Assembly: GCA_022592445.1 (NCBI GenBank) | Contig: JABYQR010000229.1 | Location: forward strand, 1 to 64,000 | Reading direction: 5' to 3' | DNA length: 64,000 nt | DNA from: Cytidiella melzeri | Taxonomy: Eukaryota; Basidiomycota; Agaricomycetes; Polyporales; Irpicaceae | Shown here: positions 35,929-46,247 of the stretch, piece after piece | How positions within the stretch are numbered: the stretch's first letter is position 1 | Layout of the letters: each line of letters opens with the position of its first letter | Program-made: the position numbers and the translations under genes | The notes under the pieces: generated by a model | Database searches by the model: none | The model's input: the letters and a program-made list of their open reading frames with translations, nothing else | What the model was told of the DNA's origin: nothing

Positions 35929-36485
35929 AGGGAGAGCTCTGGCGATCTGACTTTACGCGCACTATTTAGATTCTAATGATATACCTTAATGTGGCTCGTT
36001 CAGATCAATCCAGGGGTTATTCATTAATATATTGAGAAGTGTGATTCCGTGCATGCAGTACTTTAAAACACAGAGAAGTGACATCGGTGCGTCAAATTTT
36101 CATAAGAGGAATATAAGTGGCTGACTTACAGTATGAGCTTTCGCCGACTGCACGGTGAGGACGATGCTATGACCTCTTCGCGGAGAGCGCATGCGATGCA
36201 GCTTCGGCCAATGCGACCTCCCGTTCAGCTTGCTGCCAACGTACATAGATAAATAATCAGCTTCTGCTCGGTCAACTGCACTACCTCTCATGAACATACC
36301 TCTCGATCATGAGAGTTATCTGTCTCCTGCAATGCCAAAGCCTACGTACGTCCCAGCTTCAGTCCTCGTACGCTCCCTGCCACTGTTTCGCCGCAGACAT
36401 GGTGCTCACCTCTAATCACAATCGCACAACGTCGTCAGTATCACTTTCCTTTACATGTGCAGCTCCTTTCGGACAACTCACGCAC
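35929..36485. other. Between DUF3533 gene and a small minus-strand gene; possible 3' exons
   Basis: It probably contains the downstream exons of the small gene starting at 36600. One candidate last exon on the minus strand, ending with TAG at 36167-36169, encodes QAEREVALAEAASHALSAKR after a CAG acceptor. I could not join it to exon 1 in phase with certainty. Confidence 0.35.
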
Positions 36486-36600
36486 CTCTACCTCGCCTCA
36501 AAGTATCCATGTGCACGGTACCCATGCTGAAAATGCCCCACGCGGAAATACCGACGAGCGTGTAGAGGAATCCGCGGTGGAGGATGTCGGCGACGGGCAT
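36486..36600 (-). CDS. First exon of a small single-pass membrane protein (COX14-like?)
   Basis: ATG at 36600 opens MPVADILHRGFLYTLVGIS, then AWGIFSMGTVHMDTLRRGR, up to a GTGCGT donor at 36485. The shape is a short N-terminus, one membrane segment and a histidine/arginine-rich exit (HxDTLRRG). This recalls small mitochondrial inner-membrane assembly proteins of the COX14 type in basidiomycetes. The remaining exons are unresolved: the most likely acceptors give either a stop or a different frame. It is divergent from the PARG gene, with 384 bases between the starts. Confidence 0.45.
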
Positions 36601-36984
36601 GGTACGCAGCCTATGGAAAACTGACATTGTTCTCTGTTTGGTTCGTGAGATGAGGGTTTGTGTGTTTGTGAAATGTGGTGGGTGGCAACTTCGTCAAGTC
36701 GGCTGGTCGAGGGAAACGGCTCAAGGCGATCTGGATCTTGAGAATTGATGCGCCCCTCATTCGAGAGAGATCTGAGCTCCCGATCACCTTCGACTTGGGT
36801 CAGTCGTCACTAGTCCACTAGTCACTGCCAGCCAGTGAGCTCTCATTATCAGCTCAACTCGCTGACCGCGACAGGTCACATCGGTATCGCCTAGTATTTG
36901 TGGCTAGTTTGGGACTCTGACGCTGTCTAGGATACTACTTGGGAGCAGTTCTACATTTACACTACCCGCTGCAGACCGCCGTCC
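36601..36984. promoter_or_regulatory. Divergent promoter between the small membrane protein and PARG genes
   Basis: This 384-base stretch lies between two starts that point away from each other. It contains a short repeat (CAGTCGTCACTAGTCCACTAG and similar CACTAGTC words near 36800-36830). No TATA box is clear. Confidence 0.4.
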
Positions 36985-37956
36985 ATGCCAAAACAAATGC
37001 GCGATGGTCCGACTATCGACCACTACATGATCAAACTCACGGCTTCCAAGAAAGAAAGTAAGGACACCGAGAAAAAAGACGCAGCATTAATCAAGCGGAA
37101 GAACGCCCTTCGCGACATCGCGGCCAGTACACTCGACGCCATCCAACACGGATCGTACCTCCAACACGATCTCACCGTCCCCGTTGCCTTTTCCAAACAG
37201 CACACAGAATACTATCCCCCAGACTCGTTGCTTTCGGGATGGAGTACTTCTGAATCCCGCGCGACACACCACAACACACGCGTATTGCTACTCGAGGTAT
37301 CCACGCTCGATGGCGCACGCCTCCTGGGTGCTGGGTCATCTCCAGACCTGGGCGTACCAACCTCGACGCGAAAGATTGGCGTGTTGAACTTTGCTTCCGC
37401 AAAGAAACCCGGGGGAGGGTTCATCAACGGCGCACAGGCGCAGGAAGAATCCATCGCGCGCTCGTCGACATTGTACCCCACGTTGATGACCAGCACGGCG
37501 CAGCAATTTTATACGTTGCATAACCGCGACGCGCATGATGGGTACTACTCCCATGCGATGATATACTCTCCGAGGGTCGTCATCTTCCGGGACGACCAGG
37601 GCGGATGGACAGACCCGCTGGAGGTGGACGTGCTCACCAGTCCCGCGGTGAACGCCGGGGTGGTCAGACAGAAATGTTCGGATAGTGGGGATGAGATTGA
37701 GGAAGCGATGACAGAGCGTATGAGTCGGATTTTGTTCTTGTTCGAGAGACAGGGAGCGCAAGACCTTGTGCTTGGGAGCTTTGGGACGGGAGTGTTTCGT
37801 AACGACGTCGGGATGGTGGCGCGCATATGGACGGAGCTGTTACTTTCCCCTGGTGCCAGGTTCAAGCAGTCGTTTGAAAGCGTCGTGTTTGCTGTGCTGG
37901 GTACTGCCACGTTCGAAAAGTTTCAGGAAGTTTTTTCGCATTACGACGTTTCATAA
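36985..37956 (+). CDS. Bacterial-type poly(ADP-ribose) glycohydrolase (TIGR02452/DUF2263)
   Basis: Single-exon gene of 323 residues. The product would remove ADP-ribose chains from proteins. The family signature GGG...QEE is present as PGGGFINGAQAQEESIAR at about residues 149-166; the two glutamates are the catalytic positions. ING and the following RSSTLYPTL block are also typical. DVLTSPAVNAGVV and LGSFGTGVFRND are conserved macrodomain-like elements. The N-terminal 40 residues are lysine-rich (KKESKDTEKKDAALIKRK) and could be nuclear-targeting. The gene lacks introns, unlike nearly all its neighbours. That, with the microbial-type fold, hints at old transfer from bacteria, but such proteins are widespread in fungi. 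I chose ATG 36985 as the first in frame. Confidence 0.88.
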   Translation: MPKQMRDGPTIDHYMIKLTASKKESKDTEKKDAALIKRKNALRDIAASTLDAIQHGSYLQHDLTVPVAFSKQHTEYYPPDSLLSGWSTSESRATHHNTRVLLLEVSTLDGARLLGAGSSPDLGVPTSTRKIGVLNFASAKKPGGGFINGAQAQEESIARSSTLYPTLMTSTAQQFYTLHNRDAHDGYYSHAMIYSPRVVIFRDDQGGWTDPLEVDVLTSPAVNAGVVRQKCSDSGDEIEEAMTERMSRILFLFERQGAQDLVLGSFGTGVFRNDVGMVARIWTELLLSPGARFKQSFESVVFAVLGTATFEKFQEVFSHYDVS

Positions 37957-38959
37957 CATCTCTGGTAGCTAGGTAGGTGCACGCTTTACTCATGTACGAT
38001 CACTGTGCCTGTGTCGCCCCCCCCCCCCCTTTTTGTTCGTTGCGAATCTTGGATCGCCAATTCGTTCCGTTGTACTCGTTTCATCCTGCGCGTCGGTGCA
38101 CGGTGCACTTGTTCCCTCTCCCACCCTGCGGGACCATGCTTTTCACAAAGCTGAAGGCACGTTGAAGAACTGCGTTGAAGTCCAATCCTCACTGTGGACA
38201 ACACGGCAAGCCCAAAGCCTAGTACTAGGGAAGCCCATTTAGATCTAATGTTGTGCAGAGATACCCTCGTGTGATAGCAGTCTATAAGAACATCTCACTT
38301 GGATGCACCGAAAGTCGAACTTGACAAGTCATTCCTACTCGCCAATTCTCGGAGTTCGTGTTGAGGACTACAGCTCAGCGCTCAGCGCTCAGCGCCCACA
38401 TCTGCACACACTGTAAAGATACACATTCACATGAGGGTCTCATGCCAGTGAAGGTGAGCCCTCCAAGTTGCGATTCGCCGTTTTGTACGGTAACTGTACT
38501 AGAATCTGCCTATGTACCTTCCTTCAGACGTTGGCCTGACCTGGCTGAAGCCAAGCTACTGGGTACCGCGATGAAAAACTGATAGTAAGCCGATTGATAA
38601 CTTGTGAAACGTAGAAAGCCTGGATAGGAGACAAACGAAACATGTTTCATAGATTTTGAAGCTGGAGGCAGCAGTGTGCCGCGAGATCCGTTGTCATTAT
38701 TGCGTCTTGTATAGGGGGCCAAGATGCTGTTTTTTCAGCTGTGTAAGACTCGGTAGTCACGGAGATGTAACCTGGATACTGTTTGTAGCATCAGCTATAT
38801 AAACTCACCTGTAACTAGATGTTTTTCATATCTTCCAGCGCAGGTCGGTGAGTGTGATGGTTATTCACAGTGCACTCACCTTGGCCCACGGTACTGAACT
38901 CATTTGTACAGTTACTGTATTACCGTGACAAAGCTGCCTGAGGCGGCACTCTCACTGTG
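37957..38959. other. Intergenic with a TATA box at its right end
   Basis: A run of 14 C residues lies near 38017-38030, and a CAGCGCT triplicate near 38370-38398. TATATAAA at 38796-38803 is about 160 bases upstream of the next ATG and is probably its TATA box. No gene recognised. Confidence 0.55.
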
Positions 38960-39599
38960 ATGTGTTTAGCATTTTCTCTTGTGTTTTTTGTCGCCATCTG
39001 CACCGGCATGTTCCATACGGTGACCGTGTCTGCCATTCCATACAGCAGTGTAGGATCTGCCTATCCACCTCCCTCCGGCTACTTGGAGGGACGTGAACAC
39101 ATGATCCCCCATTCCCCTGCCAGTGTTCTCACCGTGAGAACCGAGAACGAAATCAAGTGAGTACTCACAGCTCATATTGTTTGTGAATGAGTGGTGTGTC
39201 TGACAATGATCTTCTTCCAGCAATGTCCTGCAATCAAGTCGTCCAGAAAGTCCTCAAACAGCGAAGGAGTGGGAGTGGTTAGTGGAGACGGCTATAGAAG
39301 CGAGACGACGCGGAGAGAAGCTTCCTGTGGGTGCATCTACGGCATATGTTGCCGCTTGGATTGCACTTGACAGACACCCCGAATTTGCCAAGCCCCCGCC
39401 CTACAGACCGCCCCATCCCTCCCTTCCCCCTTTCGTCCGGCAACACCGCTATCCTCCCTCTTACACCGAGGCTCCCTCTGACCCCGAGGCTCCCTCTTAC
39501 ACCGAGGCTACCTCTGACCCCGAGGCTCCCTCTGAAACCGAGGCTCCGTCCAGCTGTCTACGGGGACTGATCTCGACGGTGCGTACGATACTGTGCTAG
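38960..39599 (+). CDS. Secreted proline-rich protein with 6-residue repeats
   Basis: Two exons, joined at NEI/NNVLQ across an intron with a GTGAGT donor near 39157. The N-terminus is a hydrophobic signal (MCLAFSLVFFVAICTGMFHT...VSA). The middle has one helical stretch (KEWEWLVETAIEARRRGEK). Then follow a proline-rich segment and five copies of a hexapeptide of the form PS-[YDE]-[TP]-EA. It ends in SCLRGLISTVRTILC. The product is about 185 residues. ATG 38960 is preferred because the codon before it is only GTG. A TATA box upstream supports expression. No family is recognised. Confidence 0.6.
39456..39545 (+). repeat. 18-bp coding tandem repeat, 5 copies
   Basis: Five adjoining 18-base units, each reading CCCTCT-nnn-ccc/acc-GAGGCT with small changes. 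They encode the acidic/proline hexapeptide repeats of the secreted protein. The unit is a multiple of three, so copy-number change would keep the frame. Confidence 0.85.
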
Positions 39600-39994
39600 G
39601 ACGCTCGTTGTAAAAGTGGACAGATTTTGCAAAACGACCTGCAGCATTGTTTTTACTTGTAATCTGTACCGGCAAGGTTGAAATACATGCACTTAGTACG
39701 GCCCTTGGGACACTTAAAGGAGTCCATATATGCGCACCTATATATGTTATGTGAGAAGTGTTAGCCAATATATATGTACTCTATGAGGAATACAATGGAG
39801 GGCTAGACATGATTATGTCCTGGGAAAGTCAATAATATTCCAATTCACTTCATCTGAAATGTGCTCATCATTGCGACAAAGTTTCCTTCGAGACATGTAA
39901 AGCGGAAAGCTGAGTCAGTTGAGGAGATTTCATTGTAAGCTCTTTCAGCATCCTCCTTCAGCTCCAAACCTCGACCACGACTTACACTGTGACA
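39600..39994. other. Intergenic, upstream of the MET1-type gene
   Basis: Several TATATATG-like strings near 39725-39780. No gene seen. Confidence 0.5.
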
Positions 39995-41892
39995 ATGACT
40001 GCCTTCCCTTCACCAGTGGGCGGAGCGTCGCTGCTGCTCTCTTTCAGACTTCACACCAGAACCGTAGTCATTATTGGCTCCAACCCACTAGCAGCTTCCC
40101 GAGCCTTTTCTGCCCTCGAAGCCGACTCTTCTGTTGTAGTCATCGCTAAAGGAGGTCTCGCATCTGCATGTGACGAGCTCAAGTGGAGGGCTCAGCAGGA
40201 CCAAATCACCATCCTCGACTTTGCATCTGTACCAGGAACCTCGGCAAATGCGGACGTAGATGCAGACGCTGTGGCTCTCGATGCCTACCTATCGAGTGCA
40301 CCTAGCGTCGCTTTCGTAGTGGTCACAGATACGCTGCATGGTGATGTTCGACGAACACATAGCTCTGCTACAGAGCTCGCCCAGGTGTGTCGTGCGCGTA
40401 ACATACCTGTGAACGTGACAGACACGCCAGACCTATGTGACTTCTCCTTCACATCCACACACCGTTTCCTCGACGCTGAGAGCGGCGAGCCCACATCGCT
40501 ACAGGTCGGAGTGACTACCAACGGGCGAGGATGTAGACTAGCTGGGCGAGTTCGCAGAGACATCGCGACGAAGCTACCAAAAGATATTGGAGGGGCAGTT
40601 GGTAAAATCGGACGCCTACGGCAGCTGGCAAAGCAGAAAGCAACTAGCACACCCATTCCAGAGGACAACGAGGATGGAAGCGTTCCTACTCCTAACAGCC
40701 CTGTTCCTCAGCGATCCACGGCAGAACATGACAGCGAGAATGCGGTAGAGGACATAAAACGGCGTATGAAGTGGGTTGCGCAGGTCAGCGAGTATTGGCC
40801 CATTTCTCGTTTGGCGATGATGTCGGAGAAGGAGATGGAGAATATCTTGGATGGCCACAGCGGACTGCCTCGTAGCAGTGGGATACACAAAGCCGAAGGC
40901 TCGCAGCATCATCCAGGAGATAGCGAAGTCAGCTCGCTTCACTCTCTGTCTCTCACCGCTCTAGAGGTTCGCGGGCGCATATTGCTCGTAGGCTCAGGTC
41001 CCGGACACCCTTCTCTTCTCACAGTTGCGACTCATAACGCACTCACCAAGATGGCGGACGTCGTGTTATCGGACAAACTTGTGCCTGATGCTGTGCTCGC
41101 GCTCATTCCTCCTCATGTGGAGGTGCGAATAGCAAGAAAATTTCCCGGTAATGCGGACGGCGCGCAGAACGAGTTGATGGAGGCTGCAATTGAAGCTGCC
41201 AACAAGGGCCTTACTGTCGTACGGGTACGCATATCGGGCCTGATGAATATAATAACAACCCGGGCTGAAGTCGTGATTAGCTCAAACAGGGCGACCCGTC
41301 TGTATACGGACGTGCAGGCGAGGAGGTACTCTATTTCCGCGCTCACGGCTACGAACCTGTGGTCATCCCTGGGGTTTCCTCTGTTCTTGCCGGTCCCACA
41401 TTTGCAGGCATACCCGTGACGCAAAGAGGTGCCGCAGAGTCCTTCGTAGTCTGCACCGGCGTTGGCCGCCAAGGAAAAGAAGTCAAGTTGCCTGGTTATG
41501 AGCGAGGTCGAACCTTGGTTCTCCTCATGGGCGTTGCACGTCTGCCTCAGATACTGGAGACGCTACTGTCTTCTGAAATTGGCCGTCGTGCTGGTGCTGC
41601 GTATCCTGCGCATACTCCCATCGCGCTGATCGAACGCGCGTCGATGCCCGATCAGCGGGTGATATTCTCCACGCTGTCCTCAATTGCTCAAGCTCTGGAA
41701 AGTGTGGGTGAGCAGCGACCTCCGGGAATGTTGGTCATTGGATGGTCGGTGTTGTCACTCTGGGCTACTGGTGATGTGAACGTACTCGATGAGGGTGCCG
41801 AAGCGCAAGATGGTGAGAGAGTAGCTCGCTGGTTGGATGGCAAGGGGTGGAGAATATGTGAGGGCTTAGATGTTGGGTGGGGTGGCATGTAA
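39995..41892 (+). CDS. MET1: Siroheme synthase: uroporphyrinogen-III C-methyltransferase with Met8-like N-terminus
   Basis: Makes precorrin-2 for siroheme, the cofactor of sulfite reductase (and nitrite reductase). Two exons, 39995-41224 and 41281-41892, give 613 residues. The acceptor GATTAG is right because it yields VVRLKQGDPSVYGRAGEE, the SAM-binding motif of the family. The N-terminal 180 residues look like the NAD-binding dehydrogenase/ferrochelatase part (RTVVIIGSNPLAASRAFSAL, later TDTPDLCDF). The C-terminal part is the methyltransferase: VGSGPGHPSLLTVAT, DVVLSDKLV, VIPGVSSVLAGP and GIPVTQRG. A disordered Ser/Pro linker joins them. In bacteria CysG combines the same two activities in one chain. 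Whether the N-terminal part is still catalytic is uncertain, because its dinucleotide motif is atypical (GSNPLA). Confidence 0.88.
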
Positions 41893-42280
41893 AGCTGGCT
41901 TGCGGTCATGCTGCTACCATGCGCTGAAAGGTATGTCACAGTTTCGGGGGGTAATATCCAATACTCACGACCAGCTTTCAGCATTGACGTACCACTCATT
42001 TGTCAAACTCATGTATTGATGCCTGTAATATGTATTGCGTTGTAGCGGCACGGACGTCTGTCAGGCTCGTCTAGCCTTCGCAGCAAACCACTCAAGAGAA
42101 CAGAGGCGCTTATTGTTTGGACGATGTGATCCACAACGTTGCACGTGTACAACGTCGAAATCGTTCATATGCAAGTGAGCGTTCGGTTTTCCTGATGGAA
42201 CTCTCAAAAGTCAGTAATATAATGCCTCTTTGGATCGAGACTTAGCCTACCCCCCACCCCCAACCTCTTCCACGACGCCC
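41893..42280. other. Intergenic
   Basis: No gene recognised. It should contain the MET1-type transcript end and the promoter of the CFA-synthase-like gene. Confidence 0.5.
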
Positions 42281-44371
42281 ATGTCGACCTCGACTAGACG
42301 AGTCTACCACCAGCGTAATATCCTATCCACCGTCTCAGACATATGGGCAACCTCGTCTCAGTCTGCATTCTATGCACTCGCGAAGAGTCGTGTGGTAGCC
42401 GGCTTTGCTGAGGCCGCCGTTCTCAGGTGCGCAGCAGATAGTTTATAGGAAACGCCCTTCTCTGACGTTGACATCCTTCAGAAATTTGCAAGGTCTCACG
42501 AAGGGCAGCCTCACTATAATCACCCCTCGAAAAACTTACCACTTTCCTAACCAGCCTTCTGAGTCTCCTTCGACGAGCGAGACTGCTCCACCACCATCGA
42601 ACTTCGATGAACCCAAGGCTGAAATCGTGCTGAAGAACAGTAGTTTCTTCCTCAGACTCGCTGCTTCTCCAGATCTGGGCTTCGCTGAAGCATACATGTT
42701 TGGAGATATTGACGTTGACACTGACCAATTAATAGACATTTTTCGCGTATGTCATTAGACTGCCGTCTATGTCTACTGAGTTGACCTCACTACTCTGCTA
42801 CACAGATATTTGTGCTAAATTCCCGCACCGAGGCAATCACTTCCTTGACCACTTCGACGCTCGCTAAAATCTGCTCCGTGCCTGCTCGGTTGACCGCCGG
42901 GCGATTTGTGGGCTCTTTGCAGAATGCCCAGCCAAACATCAGCGCCCACTACGATCTTGGCAACGATATCTTCAAGGGTGCGTGATGTCGTACAACGTTG
43001 TAGTCAGCGCAACATTGACTCAGATTGTATGCGTTCCTTAGCTTTCCTATCGAGAGACATGACGTATTCATGCGCGATCTTTCCCTCTCTTGATGCAGAC
43101 CTCAAGCTTGGCGAGCAAGATCTAGGGACTGGCGCCAGCGACGACGCGCTCTGCGACGCGCAGCATCGAAAACTTCGGCATGTAATTGCGAAAGCCGACA
43201 TTCGCCCTGGTCATCGTGTAAGCACGTATGCATGATATACTGGTCCGGTACTCATACCAGAACAGGTCCTCGAACTTGGCTCCGGGTGGGGATCGCTTTC
43301 GTTGCTCATCGCGGAGACGGTGGAAGATACTACCATAGATACCATCACTCTGTCTGTCCAACAAGCCGAATATGTCCAGGAGAAGATAGAAGGACAAGGT
43401 CTATGCGGTAGAGTTCGAGTACATCTCATGGACTACCGAGCAATGCCTGCTGAGTGGCAGCATGCTTTCGACAGAGTCGTCAGCATCGAGATGATTGAAG
43501 CCGTGGGAACAGAATATTACGAGGTCAGTGCAATATCTGTCTATAATTCATCCAAAGGCTTAAAAATCTCTGAATGAAGACGTACTTCGCGAAAATCGAT
43601 TGGGTGTTGAAGAAGGAAACCGGCGTGGCCGTCATACAGGGCATTACTATTCCAGAGGGTAGATATGACGAGTACGTGAAGACTGAAGACTTCATCCGCA
43701 AGTGGGTGAGCATTTATTGTTTTTCTTTCACCGTGGTGGATATTGACGTGACTTACAGAGTGCGTATGAGTTTACGGGACTGTGCTACGAGCGCAACTAA
43801 CGAGCTTGTATTGACAGTCTTCCCTGGTGGTATACTTCCGAATGTCACGCTATTGACGTCCGCCATCAACTCAGGATCTTCAGGCCGACTGCTCATAGAG
43901 TCGACAAGTAATATCGGCCCACATTATGCTCGAACCTTGAGAGAGTGGAGAAGACGGTTCGATGCCGGGTTCACTCCATCAGGAGATGATAAGCTGGGAG
44001 TAATCGAGAGAGGTACGTGATGGAGATATTCTCTAGGTGATGTTAATAACTGTTTCGATATAGCTCTCAGGGAAGAGTTCCCGGATGTCATGGACGGGCC
44101 ACGCGGAAAAGAGGAGATTGAAGTGTTCCGACGAAAGTGGCTGTACTACTTGTACGCCTTTTCTCGTTGTATAGTTAAGCTCATGCCCTGATTCAGTTCT
44201 CTATGTATACAGCTGTTATTGCGAAGCTGGCTTTACGATGCGTCTCCTTGGCGGTATGTGACAATTTTCATCAAGTGTTGTGTCCGAAGAACTGACGTTT
44301 TGGTCTTAGTCCATATCCTGACTTTGATACGGGAGGGAAACGTAGATTATGGCTGTCAAGTATTTGCGTGA
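42281..44371 (+). CDS. Cyclopropane-fatty-acyl-phospholipid synthase-like methyltransferase
   Basis: SAM-dependent enzyme of the mycolic acid cyclopropane synthase family (PF02353), acting on unsaturated acyl chains of phospholipids. The first exons give LTKGSLTIITPRKTYHF and LGFAEAYMFGDID, the N-terminal domain. Then come NISAHYDLGNDIFKGFLSRDMTYSCAIF, typical of the family (quoted in parts), and the SAM motif VLELGSGWGSLSLLIAE. The active-site region contains DYRAMP, FDRVVSIEMIEAVG and VIQGITIPEGRYDEY. The FPGGILPN motif follows. C-terminal exons give FCYCEAGFTMRLLGVHILTL and stop at 44369-44371. About eight introns are needed. The FPGG and Y-x-x-CEAGF motifs match CFA synthases rather than sphingolipid C9-methyltransferases. 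Confidence 0.85.
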
Positions 44372-45351
44372 AAGAAACTAGCTATCGTCAGTCGTGTTCT
44401 ATATCATAGGCAGCAGTTGTACAGAGGGAAGTGCGACAATTTATGGCCCTTAGATGAGTTCACTCGCTGTTCGATTAGTTTTGACTGCTTTTCATAACAA
44501 GTGCAACATAATTCTTCGGAACTTGCGGAATGTGAACTTCGTGTAGTACGTTACAGTCATTATGTTCGTAGGGAGATGCCAAGACCCTCAAGACTTTCGC
44601 AAATCTCTGACCCCTTCAGCGAGATATTCTACACAGAGCTATGCTGAGATCATAGCCTTGATTGATCTCGCGATGTGGCGCAGTCGAGTCCGAGTCCTAC
44701 CTCGAGAGGCGAGTCGAACTGCGTGAGTCTTCAGTAGCAAATGCATCCCTTCGATTGCTTCGTATTTCTTCGTCCGTCTTTGCACCTGCCGTGTTATCCG
44801 CTTCATAGTCGAGATTCTACGCAGTGCTCAGGTTATGCAGCGAATGTTTGAACATTGAGTTCAGGCGAATAGAACTGGGCAGATTATACTATGTTTTAAT
44901 CATTATGAACAGATACAAAGAGTCAATAAGCGAGCTCACCCTTGACGGAGCAACAGCTTGCATTGACGTGCTTTTTTCTTGCTGTAGAGGCGAATAAGGC
45001 GGACGTTGACGAGACCGGGAGAAGGACAATCTACCCACACGGTGTCAGCATGATCAACGAATTGAGCAAGACGGTGAGAAAGTCACCTATGACGGGGAGA
45101 TAAACACCGTGGTGTAGGAATGGATCCAATTCGTCACGGGTGAGACTGAACGGTTCCCTGATCTCGTAGTACATTAATTCTGAGGGGTCAATGACCTACG
45201 CGAGTGAGATTTGAAGCACAAAAAGACATCGAAGGACGTACAGCCAAGTTTGGGAGCTGCCAGAGCTCCCTAGTCATCCCAAAATGAATTCGCCCGCACG
45301 GTAGTCTTCCACCAGGATAGACAGGAATGTCGTCATACAGGCCAAGTTCTT
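44372..45351. other. Intergenic
   Basis: About 980 bases without a gene that I can support. No repeat or RNA gene seen. Confidence 0.5.
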
Positions 45352-45832
45352 TCAGATGTCCATTTCTCCAGCAGAAGAGGCTGGCACGTATGTATCTGCC
45401 CTGTGCGATGAGCGATAGAAGGAGCATCAAAGATATATTGACTCACCCAGGATCTGGAGGCTCACTAACAGGACGTGGCGCGTACAATCCATGGGAGGAG
45501 ACTACCGTGGGTGGTTCGTCACAGCTCTCGGAAAATGATTGCATCTCCTGAGACAGCTCTATGGGAGTCTTTACAGATAGATAACGAATGTGGCGTAACG
45601 TGTCGAGAGCAACGTAGAAAGAATTCTTGTTACGACTTTCTTCTCTAGTAAACGAGTCGTTATCATCCAATTGTGAGGCCTGTATGCTATTGCCGCATGG
45701 AGGGTATCCAGAACGGTAGTCCCTGTAGGTGTATACCGTGAATGACCTTCGTATTCCTCTGCCAAGCCCTGAGGAGCAAAAGCTAGCCTGACGCCAGATG
45801 CTTTTCCATCGGGTTCTGTGTCCTTCCTTCAT
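45352..45832 (-). CDS. Uncharacterised small protein
   Basis: A minus-strand frame from ATG 45832 runs 386 bases to a GTGAGT donor, then after a GCACAG acceptor continues for 49 bases to a TGA at 45352-45354. The phases match and the product is 144 residues. Basic N-terminus (MKEGHRTRWKSIWRQ), Ser/Glu-rich middle, proline-rich C-terminus (PRPVSEPPDPG). No domain or signal peptide. A second, overlapping frame on the same strand (45571-45765) is equally open, so the true exon structure could differ. I do not recognise it. Confidence 0.3.
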
Positions 45833-46247
45833 GTCGAGAGAGGTAAGAGTGTGTTCTTGGGGCGTATGCCTGACCAGAGGAAGAGGCTATCATGCACTGG
45901 CACGCAAAACATGACTCAGGCGGTGGCACATATATACCAGAGACAACGGCAGATCTGCACTGCCCTAAAGCAGCCACTGGGATATTGCAACAATTGCGAG
46001 TGGATAGGATGGAGAAAACAAGGGTAGGCTGTGGCGGTACAAGACGGGTGGCACAATGGACGGTTGTCATCTTCGGGTTGCCCGCTGTGTACTATTCACT
46101 TGCAGCAGCTGCAATCCCAGGAGGTACCATTAATCGTAAATACGAAAGTAGCGGGGTGTGGCATAGACAGTGGTTTGCTCAACGTCGTCAACGAGGCCAG
46201 TATGAACAACTTTGGACTTGACTTTGTGGCGTTCGGTATATCCGTAA
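45833..46247. other. Intergenic, upstream of SPT7
   Basis: Short frames only. A missing 5' exon of SPT7 could lie here. Confidence 0.4.
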
